A stretch of DNA of 64,000 nt from Flavobacterium fontis (GCF_900129405.1 NZ_FQVQ01000007.1:1-64000), one strand, 5' to 3'. Counted from the stretch's first letter, positions 50,751 to 60,311 are shown. Notes: generated by a model not told the origin, from the sequence alone. Numbers and translations are program-made.

Positions 50751-51470
50751 CTACGTTTTAGATGCGTCTTTCCTTGGCCACGTTGTTCCCGATTCTAATT
50801 CTACAGGGGCTTCCTGGGCCACAAACCATCGGGCAGTCAAAGGACCCATCAAGCGAATACTATCGCCTTCTACTTCCAACCAACTTCCTTCGCGCAAGCC
50901 CAAAACAGGGATTGAATTATAGGCATGAAATTCCTGAATTCGGGTTTCTCGCGTTTCGCCCATGTGGGTGCTACTCGGATCAGGATCCAAATAATGCGGA
51001 TTCAGGTTAAACGGAATCGCACCCAACGTTTCAAACGAGGGCGGATACACAATTGGCATATCGTTGGTCGTTTGCATTGAAATCCCCGTAATGTTACTAC
51101 CAGCACTGCACCCTAAATAAGGTGTTCCTTGTTCGAGCGCCTCACGCAAACTCGCCCACAAGTTTAAGGCATACAATTGCGAAACCAATTGAAAGGTATT
51201 GCCGCCTCCTGTAAAAAGGGCCTCAGCTTCCCGTACAGCTTGATTCGGATTGGCAAAGGTATGTAACCCAACTACCTCAATGCCTATTTTGGCGAAAGCC
51301 TCTTGAACCTTGGCCGTGTAGGCGTCGTGCGATATTCCGCCGGGTCGTGCAAAAGGAAGAAATACCAAGGTTTTGACTCCTTCAAAATGCGTCGACAATC
51401 GGGGTAGAAGGTAGTCTAAGTATGCCCCTCCATGCAACGTGGAAGTGCTAGCAATCACCATTTTTTTCAT
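50751..51470 (-). CDS. pepE: Peptidase E (alpha-aspartyl dipeptidase, family S51)
   Basis: The start at 51470 (MKKMVIASTSTLHGGAYLDY) is chosen over a longer frame. 239 residues. It hydrolyses Asp-X dipeptides in the cytoplasm. Motifs: TLVFLPFARPG, FTGGGNTFQLVSQL, and the nucleophile serine in YLGCSAGSNI; NPHYLDPDPSSTHMGETRE also matches the family. A TACCTTTG box at 51495-51502 lies upstream. Confidence 0.92.
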   Translation of the reverse strand: MKKMVIASTSTLHGGAYLDYLLPRLSTHFEGVKTLVFLPFARPGGISHDAYTAKVQEAFAKIGIEVVGLHTFANPNQAVREAEALFTGGGNTFQLVSQLYALNLWASLREALEQGTPYLGCSAGSNITGISMQTTNDMPIVYPPSFETLGAIPFNLNPHYLDPDPSSTHMGETRETRIQEFHAYNSIPVLGLREGSWLEVEGDSIRLMGPLTARWFVAQEAPVELESGTTWPRKDASKT

Positions 51471-51568
51471 GAGTAAGTAACATTTCGTATGCAACAAAGG
51501 TAACAATTAACAAAAATTTAGACGCATAGGAGCACCGAAGCCCTTTGAAATTTCGGTATTTTTACCCC

Positions 51569-52312
51569 ATGCGATACGTTTGGATTTTACTCTTCTTCAC
51601 GACAACCGTGCTCCAAGCGCAACCCAAACCCTTTCGGTTGGAGGGGATTGTGCTCTCGGAAATGCGCAATGAATTGTCCAATATCAATGTGACCAACATG
51701 GTATCGCAAGTAACTGTCGTTACCGATGCGCAAGGAAAGTTTAGCATTCCCGTACAACAGCAAGAGGCTTTGAAGTTTAGTGCCGTAGGCTATGAAGATT
51801 TCTACCTCCGCATCGAACCCATGCACCAACAACAAGGGCGCGTGATGGTCAAGTTAAAAACCGCAGTTTACCAATTGGACGAAGTCAATATCATTCATTT
51901 GGATGCACAAAAAATGGGGATTATCGATTACAAACCCAAAAAGTATACGCCCGCCGAACGCCGATTGGAAACCGCGGGTCGTTTTAGTCCCTGGCAATTT
52001 TTGCTAATTCCCTTGGGAGGAATGCCCCTGGACCCCCTGATCAATGCCATTTCGGGGCGGACCAAACGATTGGAAAAAGAACTCGAAGTCGAACGTCGGG
52101 AGTTTGCACTCGAAGCGATGGAAGTTCAGTTGGATTCGGTTTATTTTACAGATAAACTTCGTTTGCCTCCCGATCGCATCAAAGCGTTTCAATACTATGC
52201 CGTCGAAAATGCCGAAGTACGCGATTTATTGAAAACGAATAATGTAACCCGTTTGCAATTCAAATTAGCACAATTGGTTGTTGAATTTTTAAAAACCAAA
52301 GAAAATGAGTAA
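51569..52312 (+). CDS. CarboxypepD_reg-like domain protein
   Basis: The start at 51569 (MRYVWILLFFTTTVLQAQ) gives a signal peptide. About 247 residues. The N-terminal domain is a carboxypeptidase regulatory-like fold (RLEGIVLSEMRNELSNINVT; ALKFSAVGYEDF), ending with LDEVNI, as in TonB-receptor-type plugs. The remainder is charged and helical (KRLEKELEVERREFALEAME). The gene overlaps the DUF6702 gene by eight bases. Confidence 0.78.
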   Translation: MRYVWILLFFTTTVLQAQPKPFRLEGIVLSEMRNELSNINVTNMVSQVTVVTDAQGKFSIPVQQQEALKFSAVGYEDFYLRIEPMHQQQGRVMVKLKTAVYQLDEVNIIHLDAQKMGIIDYKPKKYTPAERRLETAGRFSPWQFLLIPLGGMPLDPLINAISGRTKRLEKELEVERREFALEAMEVQLDSVYFTDKLRLPPDRIKAFQYYAVENAEVRDLLKTNNVTRLQFKLAQLVVEFLKTKENE

Positions 52313-52802
52313 GCGCTTACTTATGGGATGTTTAGGGTTATGGCTTTTAACCTCTGGATTTTCCGCCCATAAATTTTATGTAGCCATCTTTCAAGTAGAC
52401 CACAATGCATCCAAAAAACGTATGGAAATTACGGCCCGCGTTTTTGCCGACGATCTAAATTCTGCGTTGGATAAAAAATACAAAACGCGACACCATTTGG
52501 CCACCGATCAAGAGACGGAAGCCGATATCGCCGATATGAAAAAGTATTTTGCAGCCCATTTGCGACTCACCATTGGAGGGCAACCCAAGACGTTGCAATT
52601 CAAAAGCAAAGCCTTGGATGGCAATGTATATGTGTGCTATTTCTCGATTCCTGACGTTTCCAAAGCAACACCCATGGAAGTCGAGAATACGGTGTTTACC
52701 GAGCTTTTTGAGGATCAACAAAACATGATGCACTTTCAATATAACGGCACCAAGCAAACGTTAGTGCTGACCGGAGAGAACTCCAAAGGAATGTTAAAAT
52801 AA
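52305..52802 (+). CDS. DUF6702-family exported protein
   Basis: 165 residues, signal peptide MGCLGLWLLTSGFSAHKFYV. The mature start HKFYVAIFQVDHN and the RMEITARVFADDLNSALDKK stretch match the DUF6702 family, common in Bacteroidota beside M1 peptidase genes. Function unknown; probably periplasmic. Translationally coupled to the gene before. Confidence 0.82.
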   Translation: MSKRLLMGCLGLWLLTSGFSAHKFYVAIFQVDHNASKKRMEITARVFADDLNSALDKKYKTRHHLATDQETEADIADMKKYFAAHLRLTIGGQPKTLQFKSKALDGNVYVCYFSIPDVSKATPMEVENTVFTELFEDQQNMMHFQYNGTKQTLVLTGENSKGMLK

Positions 52803-52864
52803 TTCGCCCTCTTGCAATTAACCCCGCAAAAAAAAGTATTTTTAAGGCGCTAAAAAATATAGCT

Positions 52865-55111
52865 ATGCGTAAATCATTACTTACCTTTTTCGGACTCGCT
52901 TCTTGTATCACTTTTATGGCGTGGGGGCAAGATAAGCCCCAACCAGATCCGAATTATCGAAATCCAGACAAATTCAAACAGATGTACGATTTGTTGGCAA
53001 CACCCAATATGTATCGCACCGCTTCTGGGGCACCGGGTCCCGAATATTATCAGCAGCAAGCCGATTACAAAATTAAAGTGGAATTAGACGACCGTACTCA
53101 AAAAGTATATGGTACGGAAATCATCACCTACACCAACAATGCCCGTGAGGCCCTTGACTATCTTTGGTTGCAACTGGACCAAAATCAGCAGTCACGTACC
53201 TCGTTGTCTCCCTTGCAAAATGGCGATCGTACAGAACCTGCCATGGGTGTGAAGCAATTTTCTCGTAAATACCTAGAAGAGCGTTTTGACGGAGGATTTC
53301 GCATCGAATATGTGAACGACGCCAAAGGGAATCCGATGCCCTATACCATCAATCAAACGATGATGCGTGTGGAATTGCCCAAACCTTTAGCCAAAGGCGA
53401 AAAAGTGGAACTTCACCTCAAATGGTGGTACAATGTCAACAACTACTTGCTAGACGGGGGCCGCTCGGGGTACGAACATTTTGATGCCGATGGAAATAAT
53501 GTGTATATCATCGCTCAGTTTTACCCACGTATGGCCGTATATAATGATGTAGAAGGGTGGCAAAACCAGCAATTTTGGGGATCGGGTGAATTTACCTTGC
53601 CTTTTGGAAATTTTGACGTAGAAATTACGGTTCCTGCCGATCATATACTCGAAGCAACAGGCGACTTACTCAACCGCAAAGAGGTATTTACCAAAGCCCA
53701 ACTCGAGCGCTATGCGTTGGCTGAAAAAACCTTTGACAAACCCGTTATTGTAGTCACGCAAGACGAAGCAATTGCTGCGGAAAAAGGGTTTTCTGACGCC
53801 AAAAAAACCTGGAAGTTCAAAGCGTTAAATGTTCGCGACTTTGCTTTTTCAACCTCCCGAAAATTTATTTACGACGCTATGGCAGTGCAATTGGCAGGCA
53901 AAACAGCGATGGCTATTTCTTTGTATCCCAAGGAAGGGAATCCGTTATGGGGTGAGTATTCCACACGCGTAGTGGCGCACACCTTAAAAAGTTATTCGGC
54001 CCATACGTTTGATTATCCTTATCCCAAAGCCATTTCGGTGCATGCCCAAGACCAAGGAATGGAGTATCCGATGATTTGTTGGAATTGGGGGCGACCCGAT
54101 CCAGATGGGAAGTATACCGATCGCGTGAAAAACGGAATGATTTCTGTAATCGTTCATGAGGTAGGGCACAACTATTTCCCTATGATTGTAAATTCGGATG
54201 AGCGCCAATGGACTTGGATGGACGAAGGGTTAAATTCGTTTATGGAATACATGGCCTTGATGGAATGGGATCCAAAGTTTCCTGCGACTCGTGGTCCTGC
54301 CAAAAATATAGTGCCCTACATGAGTGGCGACCAAAAGAACCTCGAGCCCATTATGTCCAACTCGGAAAGCATCCGTCAATTTGGAAACAATGCCTACGGT
54401 AAACCCGCTTGTGGATTGAATATTTTACGCGAAACCATTATGGGGCGCGAGTTGTTTGATTATGCGTTTAAAGTGTATGCCAACCGTTGGAAATTCAAAC
54501 ACCCTACGCCAGAAGATTTTTTCCGTACCATGGAAGATGCCTCAGCGGTTGACTTGGACTGGTTTTGGCGGGGTTGGTTCTTTACAACCGATTACAATGA
54601 CATCGGGGTTAAAGAAGTAAAAAAATATTTTGTGAGTAACGAACCTTCCAAAGAAGTGGAAGAGTTTCTCAAAAACCGCCGTCGTCGCAATGCGCCTATA
54701 GGGCCGATGGTCTATATGATTGAAGAGGGCTCGGCCGATTACAAACCCGAACTCAACAAGCCCTTTGTGATTAAAGAGTTCCAAGCCCTAGATACTTATC
54801 TCAACGAACGCTTTACCGCCGAAGAACGCGCTGCTTTAAAGTCGCCGAAGTATTTTTACCAAGTTACTTTTGACAAGCCCGGCGGATTGGTGATGCCGTT
54901 GTTGGTCGAACTTACCTTTGAAGATGGTACCACCGAAATGCATCGTTTTCCAGCCCAAATTTGGCGTATGAACGATAAAGAAGTGAGCCGTACGTTTGCA
55001 ACCCACAAAGCCATTACCAAAATTACGGTGGACCCGAAAGAGGAAACTGCCGATATTGATACCCAAAACAATGTGTGGCCAAAACAAGTGGAGAAATCCA
55101 AATTTGATTAA
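52865..55111 (+). CDS. M1-family metallopeptidase
   Basis: 748 residues, signal peptide LTFFGLASCITFMAWGQ. The zinc site is VIVHEVGHNYFP (His about residue 431) with the third ligand in WTWMDEGLNSFMEY. The N-terminal beta domain (YKIKVELDDRTQKVYGTEII) and C-terminal strands match exported M1 peptidases of Bacteroidota. It would act as a zinc aminopeptidase in the periplasm or outside. TTG at 52812 and TATTTTTA at 52837-52844 form a near-consensus promoter. Confidence 0.9.
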   Translation: MRKSLLTFFGLASCITFMAWGQDKPQPDPNYRNPDKFKQMYDLLATPNMYRTASGAPGPEYYQQQADYKIKVELDDRTQKVYGTEIITYTNNAREALDYLWLQLDQNQQSRTSLSPLQNGDRTEPAMGVKQFSRKYLEERFDGGFRIEYVNDAKGNPMPYTINQTMMRVELPKPLAKGEKVELHLKWWYNVNNYLLDGGRSGYEHFDADGNNVYIIAQFYPRMAVYNDVEGWQNQQFWGSGEFTLPFGNFDVEITVPADHILEATGDLLNRKEVFTKAQLERYALAEKTFDKPVIVVTQDEAIAAEKGFSDAKKTWKFKALNVRDFAFSTSRKFIYDAMAVQLAGKTAMAISLYPKEGNPLWGEYSTRVVAHTLKSYSAHTFDYPYPKAISVHAQDQGMEYPMICWNWGRPDPDGKYTDRVKNGMISVIVHEVGHNYFPMIVNSDERQWTWMDEGLNSFMEYMALMEWDPKFPATRGPAKNIVPYMSGDQKNLEPIMSNSESIRQFGNNAYGKPACGLNILRETIMGRELFDYAFKVYANRWKFKHPTPEDFFRTMEDASAVDLDWFWRGWFFTTDYNDIGVKEVKKYFVSNEPSKEVEEFLKNRRRRNAPIGPMVYMIEEGSADYKPELNKPFVIKEFQALDTYLNERFTAEERAALKSPKYFYQVTFDKPGGLVMPLLVELTFEDGTTEMHRFPAQIWRMNDKEVSRTFATHKAITKITVDPKEETADIDTQNNVWPKQVEKSKFD

Positions 55112-55150
55112 AGAACTTCGTACCTTTGGGTCGTTAAAAAAGTAGGACTT

Positions 55151-55513
55151 ATGTTTGGAATTGGGGGAGGAGAATTACTCTTTATCATTTTCATCGCCTT
55201 GATGCTCTTTGGAACCGATAAGATTCCCGAATTTGCGCGCACTTTTGGGAAGTTTATGGCCAATTTGAAGAGTACAACCAACGAAATCAAATACGAAATT
55301 CAGAAAAGCGCCCAAACGGAAGACCTTACCAAGTCCATGAACAGCTTGACGGACTCGTTTACGCGTGAAGTGGAGGAGGTTAAAGAAAGTGTGGCTCCCG
55401 GCGGCATCATTGATTTAAATGAAAATGCGTTACTCGAAGATCCTTTACAGCCGGTTAAAGCGATTGAAGAAGATATCGAATCACTTACGGGGCCGATTAA
55501 AAGGAAACGGTAA
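55151..55513 (+). CDS. tatA: Sec-independent translocase TatA/TatB-family protein
   Basis: 120 residues. The N-terminal helix GIGGGELLFIIFIALMLFGT, the FG hinge and the amphipathic helix DKIPEFARTFGKFMANLKST are typical of the family. It assembles the twin-arginine translocation pore with TatC, which is not in the window. The acidic C-terminal tail of about 60 residues is longer than in a minimal TatA. TACCTTTG at 55121-55128 is a likely -7 box. Confidence 0.88.
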   Translation: MFGIGGGELLFIIFIALMLFGTDKIPEFARTFGKFMANLKSTTNEIKYEIQKSAQTEDLTKSMNSLTDSFTREVEEVKESVAPGGIIDLNENALLEDPLQPVKAIEEDIESLTGPIKRKR

Positions 55514-56067
55514 TGCTAGCACGATTGATTTCTTGGGACCAACAACTGTTTGTTTGGCTTAATAATTTAGGGTCAAAACCCTTCGATGCATATTGGTTGT
55601 TTTTGACCAAGCAACTCCATTGGACTCCCTTTTTTATCGTAGTTTTTTATGTAGTATACCGCAAATTGGGTCGGGTTTCGTTTCTATACCTGCTGCTCTT
55701 TATGGCCCTGTTGTTGGTAGTTACCGATCAATCTGCCAATGCCTTTAAAAATTATTTCATGCGCTTACGGCCTTGCAATGAGCCAGCACTCGAAGGGTTG
55801 ATTCGTGTAGTAAAACATAGCGATTCCTTTAGTTTTTACTCGGGACATGCCACCAATTCGATGGCCACGACGGTAGTAATTTTTGCGCTGTTGCGGCCCT
55901 ATTACAAGTATGCGGCCCTGTTGTTTCTCTTTCCTTTGATTTTTGCCTACAGTCGCATTTACTTGGGCTTGCATTACCCTGGCGATATTTTGACCGGATA
56001 CTTTTTTGGCGCGGTTTATGGCTATGGTGTGTACCGCTTGTTTCGCAAGTTCGTTTTAAAACAATAA
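55513..56067 (+). CDS. PAP2-family phosphatase, membrane-bound
   Basis: 184 residues with about five transmembrane helices. The phosphatase signature is spread over MRLRPCNEPA, SFSFYSGHATNSMA and YSRIYLGLHYPGDILTGY (catalytic His residues). It probably dephosphorylates undecaprenyl diphosphate or other lipid phosphates at the membrane. The ATG overlaps the tatA stop (TAATG), so it is co-translated with tatA. Confidence 0.87.
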   Translation: MLARLISWDQQLFVWLNNLGSKPFDAYWLFLTKQLHWTPFFIVVFYVVYRKLGRVSFLYLLLFMALLLVVTDQSANAFKNYFMRLRPCNEPALEGLIRVVKHSDSFSFYSGHATNSMATTVVIFALLRPYYKYAALLFLFPLIFAYSRIYLGLHYPGDILTGYFFGAVYGYGVYRLFRKFVLKQ

Positions 56068-56709
56068 TTAGAGCACTCGACTTACCGTCAATCCATCACG
56101 GATGGGCAGCAACACCGTTTCTACACGCGGATCGTTTTTCAATAGGGTGTTATATTCCAACAACACTTTCGTACTGGTATCACGTGGATCCAATTCTTCT
56201 AAGACTTTTCCGCTCCACAATACATTGTCGGATAAAATAATGCCGCCCGGATTCATCATGGGTAAGATGAGGTGGAAATAGGCAATATAGTTTTCTTTAT
56301 CGGCGTCGATAAAGACCAAGTCAAATTTTTTATCCAGCGTTGGAATTACCTCTAGGGCATTGCCCAAGTGCGCCGTGATTTGATTTTTCCAAGGCGAAAG
56401 GGAGAAATATTTTTGTTGGATGCCCACCAATTCTTCTTTGATGTCAATGGTGTCCAATGTGCCTTCAGGAGCTAAACCTTCGGCCAAACAAAGCGCAGCA
56501 TATCCGGTATACGTTCCAATTTCGAGTATGTGTTTGGGGCGAATGATTTTCGACAGCATACTCAACACCCGACCTTGGAAATGTCCGCTGAGCATGCGCG
56601 GTTGCAATACTTTTTGGTGCGTTTCGCGAAAGAGTTGCACCAACAATTCGGGTTCGTCTTGCGAATGTTGCTCCACATAGTGCTCCAGATCTTCAGAGAT
56701 GAAATGCAT
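56068..56709 (-). CDS. O-methyltransferase (caffeoyl-CoA OMT/YrrM-like)
   Basis: 213 residues. SAM-binding motif ILEIGTYTGYAALCLAEGL, then TLDTIDIKEELVGIQQKYF, DLVFIDADKENYIAYFHLIL and GGIILSDNVLWSGKV, all characteristic of class I O-methyltransferase family 3. Bacterial members act on small catechols or on tRNA wobble uridine (TrmR); which applies here is not known. A TACTTTTG box lies at 56726-56733. Convergent with the PAP2 gene. Confidence 0.87.
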   Translation of the reverse strand: MHFISEDLEHYVEQHSQDEPELLVQLFRETHQKVLQPRMLSGHFQGRVLSMLSKIIRPKHILEIGTYTGYAALCLAEGLAPEGTLDTIDIKEELVGIQQKYFSLSPWKNQITAHLGNALEVIPTLDKKFDLVFIDADKENYIAYFHLILPMMNPGGIILSDNVLWSGKVLEELDPRDTSTKVLLEYNTLLKNDPRVETVLLPIRDGLTVSRVL

Positions 56710-56769
56710 AAGGATGAATTTTGGGCAAAAGTACGAATAGATACTGGAATTTGCGCGGGGGGTGATAGT

Positions 56770-56836
56770 CGGATAGTGCGGATTTTTAATTGGTGCTTAT
56801 TACAACTAGCACGGATTGCAAATCCGCGCTATCGGG
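56770..56836. repeat. Family 1 hairpin in the core region
   Basis: AACTAGCACGGATTGCAAAT then CCGCGCTATCGGGG, preceded at 56770 by an eroded half (GATAGTGCGGATTTTTAAT). It is the only copy outside the first 22 kb, showing the family moves independently of the immunity array. The rest of the 408-base gap up to 57117 shows no gene. Confidence 0.7.
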
Positions 56837-57117
56837 GTTGTGCGGTTTTTTCATCGTTATTTATAGCTTCAAAGTCCTCTAATTCGTTTTTATTTAAAAC
56901 AAGGCTCGACGCTACCAGTATGAATTGACAAACCAACTGTCGGATTGTTCGATCCACTTTTCAACCTAAAGCACTCCTCCATTAGAATAAACTTTCGATC
57001 AAATTTCTAATTTTCGAACAACAAAATATCTTCGTATCTTCGAGCAGAAAGTGGTGATCCAACGTCGCTAACCAAGGGTTCAAGCGATCTGCTTCGTTTT
57101 AAAAAAAATAATATCCC

Positions 57118-57654
57118 ATGAAATTCATCAGCCTCCTGCTTGTGCTTTGCCTTACCCATGAAGGGCCGCGAAAGAAAATAGTTACGTTTTCCACCGAAAC
57201 CAATCTGCGGGAATGGCGTATCGTCAATGATGGCGTCATGGGCGGGGTTTCCAGCAGTACAATTCGCCTCTCTCCCGAAGGCCATGGCGTCTTCTCGGGT
57301 CAGGTTTCCCTAGCCTATAACGGAGGTTTTGCCTCTGTTCAATGGGACACTGCCCAATCGCTTACGCCCGACCAAACCCACTTAGTTCTTCGTGTAAAAG
57401 GCGATGGCAAACGCTATGAGTTTCGTCTCAAAAGCACGCGAAACCAAACCGAATCATTCGTCCAACCTTTTCTCACCAATGGTCAGTGGCAGGAAATTCG
57501 ATTGCCCCTGAAAGACTTTTACCCTCAATTCCGAGGTCGTATGTTGGCGATGCCTAACTTTAATTTTGACCGCATCGCTCAAATTAGTTTTCTTATTGCC
57601 AACAAACAGGAAGAAGATTTCACGCTGCTTATCGATTGGATTGCTTTGGAATGA
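57118..57654 (+). CDS. CIA30-family protein
   Basis: 178 residues; a weak signal-like N-terminus (MKFISLLLVLCLTHEG). The domain (DGVMGGVSSSTIRLSPEGHG; SLAYNGGFASVQWDT; NGQWQEIRLPLKDFYPQFRG; ISFLIANKQEEDFTLLIDWI) matches the complex I intermediate-associated protein 30 domain, a galactose-binding-like beta-sandwich. In bacteria the role is unknown. The stop codon lies in the first bases of a repeat tract. Confidence 0.85.
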   Translation: MKFISLLLVLCLTHEGPRKKIVTFSTETNLREWRIVNDGVMGGVSSSTIRLSPEGHGVFSGQVSLAYNGGFASVQWDTAQSLTPDQTHLVLRVKGDGKRYEFRLKSTRNQTESFVQPFLTNGQWQEIRLPLKDFYPQFRGRMLAMPNFNFDRIAQISFLIANKQEEDFTLLIDWIALE

Positions 57655-58176
57655 GTCGATGTGGCAATGAGCCGATGTGTCAATGAGTCAATGAGTCAAT
57701 TTGCCAATTTGAAAATGAACGTATCAACCTTTTCTCGGTACACTTTTAAACCAAATAAACATTTAAACTAAACTCCACTTTTTACTCCACCTGAAACTAT
57801 AGCCACTAAGCCACTAAGTCACTAAGATTCTGAGTTGTAAATGTGCTAATTTGTCAAATTGATATACTTTCCCAGCTCCACTTTTAAACTCATTCAACCC
57901 GATAAACCCAAAACGTTCTTTATCACTCTAAACCCACTGAAAACTGCGACTGCGACTAAGACAATGCGGTTAAAAACCTTGTGAAACTCTGTGCCCAACT
58001 TTGTGTAACCTTGTGCTCCAAATAATCAATGTGCCAATGAGCCGATGTGGCAATGAGTCAATGAGTCAATGTGCCAATGAGTCAATGAGTCAATGAGTCA
58101 ATTTGAAAATGAACAAATCAACCTATTCTCGTTACACTTTTAAACCAAATAAACATTTAAACTAAACTCCACTTTC
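57652..58176. repeat. Duplicated repeat tract (ATGAGTCA units plus 60-bp unique tail)
   Basis: Two blocks, 57652-57786 and 58024-58176, each begin with imperfect copies of GTCAATGAGTCAAT/GTGCCAATGAGCCGAT and end with the same tail (CACTTTTAAACCAAATAAAC, then ATTTAAACTAAACTCCACTT). Between them are AGCCACTAAGCCACTAAGTC and a TTGTG-rich stretch. No coding potential is seen in the 590-base gap before rlmN. Confidence 0.8.
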
Positions 58177-58230
58177 CCCACCTCAAACCCATAATTCATA
58201 ATTTATAATTCAAAATTTACAATTCCTATC

Positions 58231-58238
58231 TACCTTTG
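58231..58238 (+). promoter_or_regulatory. -7 box of rlmN at the start codon
   Basis: TACCTTTG ends four bases before the ATG. If used, transcription would start at or within a few bases of the start codon, giving a leaderless or nearly leaderless mRNA. Confidence 0.5.
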
Positions 58239-58242
58239 CCCC

Positions 58243-59280
58243 ATGGAAGACAAAAAAGACATTCGAGCGCTGACCAAAGACCAACTGCGTGATTTTTTTG
58301 TAGCACAAGGCGATCAAGCCTTTCGTGGCAATCAAGTTTATGAATGGCTGTGGACCAAAGGCGCCCATAAGTTTGAAGACATGACCAATGTGTCCAAAGC
58401 TACTCGAACCTTGTTGGAAACCCATTTTGTTATCAATCATATTCAAGTCGACCAAATGCAACGCAGTGCCGACGGAACGGTCAAAAATGCGGTGCGACTC
58501 CACGATGGTTTGGTTGTCGAAAGTGTGTTGATTCCCACGGCAACCCGCACCACGGCTTGTGTGTCGAGTCAGGTAGGCTGCAGCTTGGATTGTAACTTCT
58601 GTGCCACGGCACGCCTGAAGCGTATGCGCAACCTACAACCCGATGAGATCTACGACCAAGTTGTCGCTATCGATCGCGAGAGTCGGTTGTACTATAATCA
58701 TCCTTTGTCCAATATTGTGTTTATGGGCATGGGCGAACCCCTCATGAACTACCCCAACGTGATGAAAGCCATCGAGAAAATAACTTCCGAAGAGGGCTTA
58801 GGCATGTCGCCCAAACGCATTACGGTGTCGACCTCGGGGATTCCAAAAATGATAAAAAAAATGGCCGACGACGGCGTGAAATTTAAATTGGCCGTTTCGT
58901 TGCATTCGGCGATTGAAAGCACGCGCAACAAGATAATGCCGTTTACGACCAATTTTCCCCTCACCGATTTGCGGGAGAGTTTGGAGTATTGGTACCAAAA
59001 AACCAAAAGTAAAGTCACTTATGAATATGTCGTTTGGCGCGGGATCAATGACAATCACGAAGCTGTAGATGCCTTGGTGAAGTTTTGCAAATACGTTCCG
59101 TGTAAGGTCAACTTAATTGAATACAATCCTATCGACGATGGCGAATTTCAACAAGCTTCCGAAGAAGCAATTCAAGCCTATATCGACGCCTTGGAACGCC
59201 ATGATATTGTCGTGAAAGTCCGTCGCAGTCGCGGCAAAGACATCGATGCCGCTTGTGGGCAATTGGCCAATAAATCATAA
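58243..59280 (+). CDS. rlmN: 23S rRNA (adenine2503-C2)/tRNA methyltransferase
   Basis: 345 residues. Radical SAM enzyme that methylates C2 of A2503 in 23S rRNA and A37 in some tRNAs. The iron-sulfur motif is CSLDCNFCATA (CxxxCxxC); the other catalytic Cys lie in RTTACVSSQVGC and near the end (DIDAACGQLA). The N-terminal helical domain (LTKDQLRDFFVAQGDQAFRG) fits. Length is normal. Preceded by a -7 box almost touching the ATG and followed by a strong terminator. Confidence 0.96.
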   Translation: MEDKKDIRALTKDQLRDFFVAQGDQAFRGNQVYEWLWTKGAHKFEDMTNVSKATRTLLETHFVINHIQVDQMQRSADGTVKNAVRLHDGLVVESVLIPTATRTTACVSSQVGCSLDCNFCATARLKRMRNLQPDEIYDQVVAIDRESRLYYNHPLSNIVFMGMGEPLMNYPNVMKAIEKITSEEGLGMSPKRITVSTSGIPKMIKKMADDGVKFKLAVSLHSAIESTRNKIMPFTTNFPLTDLRESLEYWYQKTKSKVTYEYVVWRGINDNHEAVDALVKFCKYVPCKVNLIEYNPIDDGEFQQASEEAIQAYIDALERHDIVVKVRRSRGKDIDAACGQLANKS

Positions 59281-59315
59281 AAAAAACGTCTCAGCTATGT
59301 TGAGACGTTTTTTTT
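59281..59315. terminator. Bidirectional terminator after rlmN
   Basis: AAAACGTCTCA, loop GCTATG, TTGAGACGTTTTTTTT: the stem is near-perfect with A- and T-tracts on either side, serving rlmN and the convergent lipoprotein gene. Confidence 0.88.
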
Positions 59316-59329
59316 GAAGGGTTCTTTTT

Positions 59330-60196
59330 TTAATTTCCAATCACAATAGTTACCGAGGTTCCATTAAAGGTAAACAGGGCGGTATTGTCGCAAGTCCCGT
59401 CACCGTAGTCCAAGGTCGCCGTGTTTCCATTGCGCGCGATGGTAATCACACCGCTCACCAATAAGGGTTTGTTGGCGGTGATACAACTCATTTTAACCAT
59501 CAAAGGTGTGGTAATCGTACTTGTTTGAAGAGTGCTATTTGGAAACGTAGTGGTCCAGTTTCCGGTGACACTATATACATTGTCAATCAGTACATTGGGG
59601 GTGTCATACCCTGCTGTGATTTGACGTACACGTTGCCCAACCCGTTGGTATACATTGCCGTTGGGAAGAGTTACACTCATCTCCATATTCATCGTAACCA
59701 CGGGAAGACTTGGTGTTGTTGCGGTTGCAGGCGTCATGACTCGAGTAAAGGTTTTATTCCCCTCAAATTTGAGGTTGTTGTGGTAAAAATTATCAAACTG
59801 ATAGTTGATGGTATGGGAAGTGGCTCCCGGGTTGAAGGTAAATGTGATGATAATTCGCCCTTTCACTACATTCCCGCTGGCAAGGGTGCATCCCGTAGTG
59901 CCAAAGTCGATGGTTTTGGTCACCTGAGTGCCCGGCGTTAAAGGCGTTCCAAAGGCTGGTACACGCGTTACAGTGGCACAAGGTGGTAAGGCCAAGGCAC
60001 TCACAGCACTATTTTTGTTGGCAGGATCTAGGTACGTACTTTGTTCTTCATTCATGACAATATCGGTAACATCATTGTTGGCCAAGTCAATTTTGGCATT
60101 CACACTGGCTTCTTCAGCGGTGATAGCAGGGGAAGCATCGTCTTTGGTACAACTGGCCAGAAGGCAAGCCCAGCCAATTACAAGAGTTTTAAGCAT
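59330..60196 (-). CDS. Lipoprotein of unknown function
   Basis: The ATG at 60196 (MLKTLVIGWACLLASCTKDD) is preferred; an upstream TTG at 60205 is the only longer option. 288 residues, lipobox LLASC. The mature part is Thr-rich and beta-sheet like (TKTIDFGTTGCTLASGNVVK, GRIIITFTFNPGATSHTINY), a pattern of Bacteroidota lipoproteins of about 300 residues with no known function. Probably outer-membrane anchored. Confidence 0.75.
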   Translation of the reverse strand: MLKTLVIGWACLLASCTKDDASPAITAEEASVNAKIDLANNDVTDIVMNEEQSTYLDPANKNSAVSALALPPCATVTRVPAFGTPLTPGTQVTKTIDFGTTGCTLASGNVVKGRIIITFTFNPGATSHTINYQFDNFYHNNLKFEGNKTFTRVMTPATATTPSLPVVTMNMEMSVTLPNGNVYQRVGQRVRQITAGYDTPNVLIDNVYSVTGNWTTTFPNSTLQTSTITTPLMVKMSCITANKPLLVSGVITIARNGNTATLDYGDGTCDNTALFTFNGTSVTIVIGN

Positions 60197-60277
60197 TGTT
60201 TTCAAAAAGCTAATTTTTACGGTTATAGTACTTAGATAAGGAACGTTAAAAAAAGTTTAATGCGAAATCAAAAAACG

Positions 60278-60306
60278 TTGCGACCCATAGGATTGTTGTA
60301 TCTTTG
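60278..60306 (+). promoter_or_regulatory. Promoter of the polyprenyl synthase gene
   Basis: TTG at 60278-60280, 18 bases, TATCTTTG at 60299-60306, five bases before the ATG. As with rlmN, this predicts a leaderless or very short-leader transcript. Confidence 0.55.
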
Positions 60307-60311
60307 AACCG

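Noticed and set aside
57007..57285. Minus-strand 92-residue ORF
   Set aside because: Antisense to the CIA30 gene start, with no recognisable domain.
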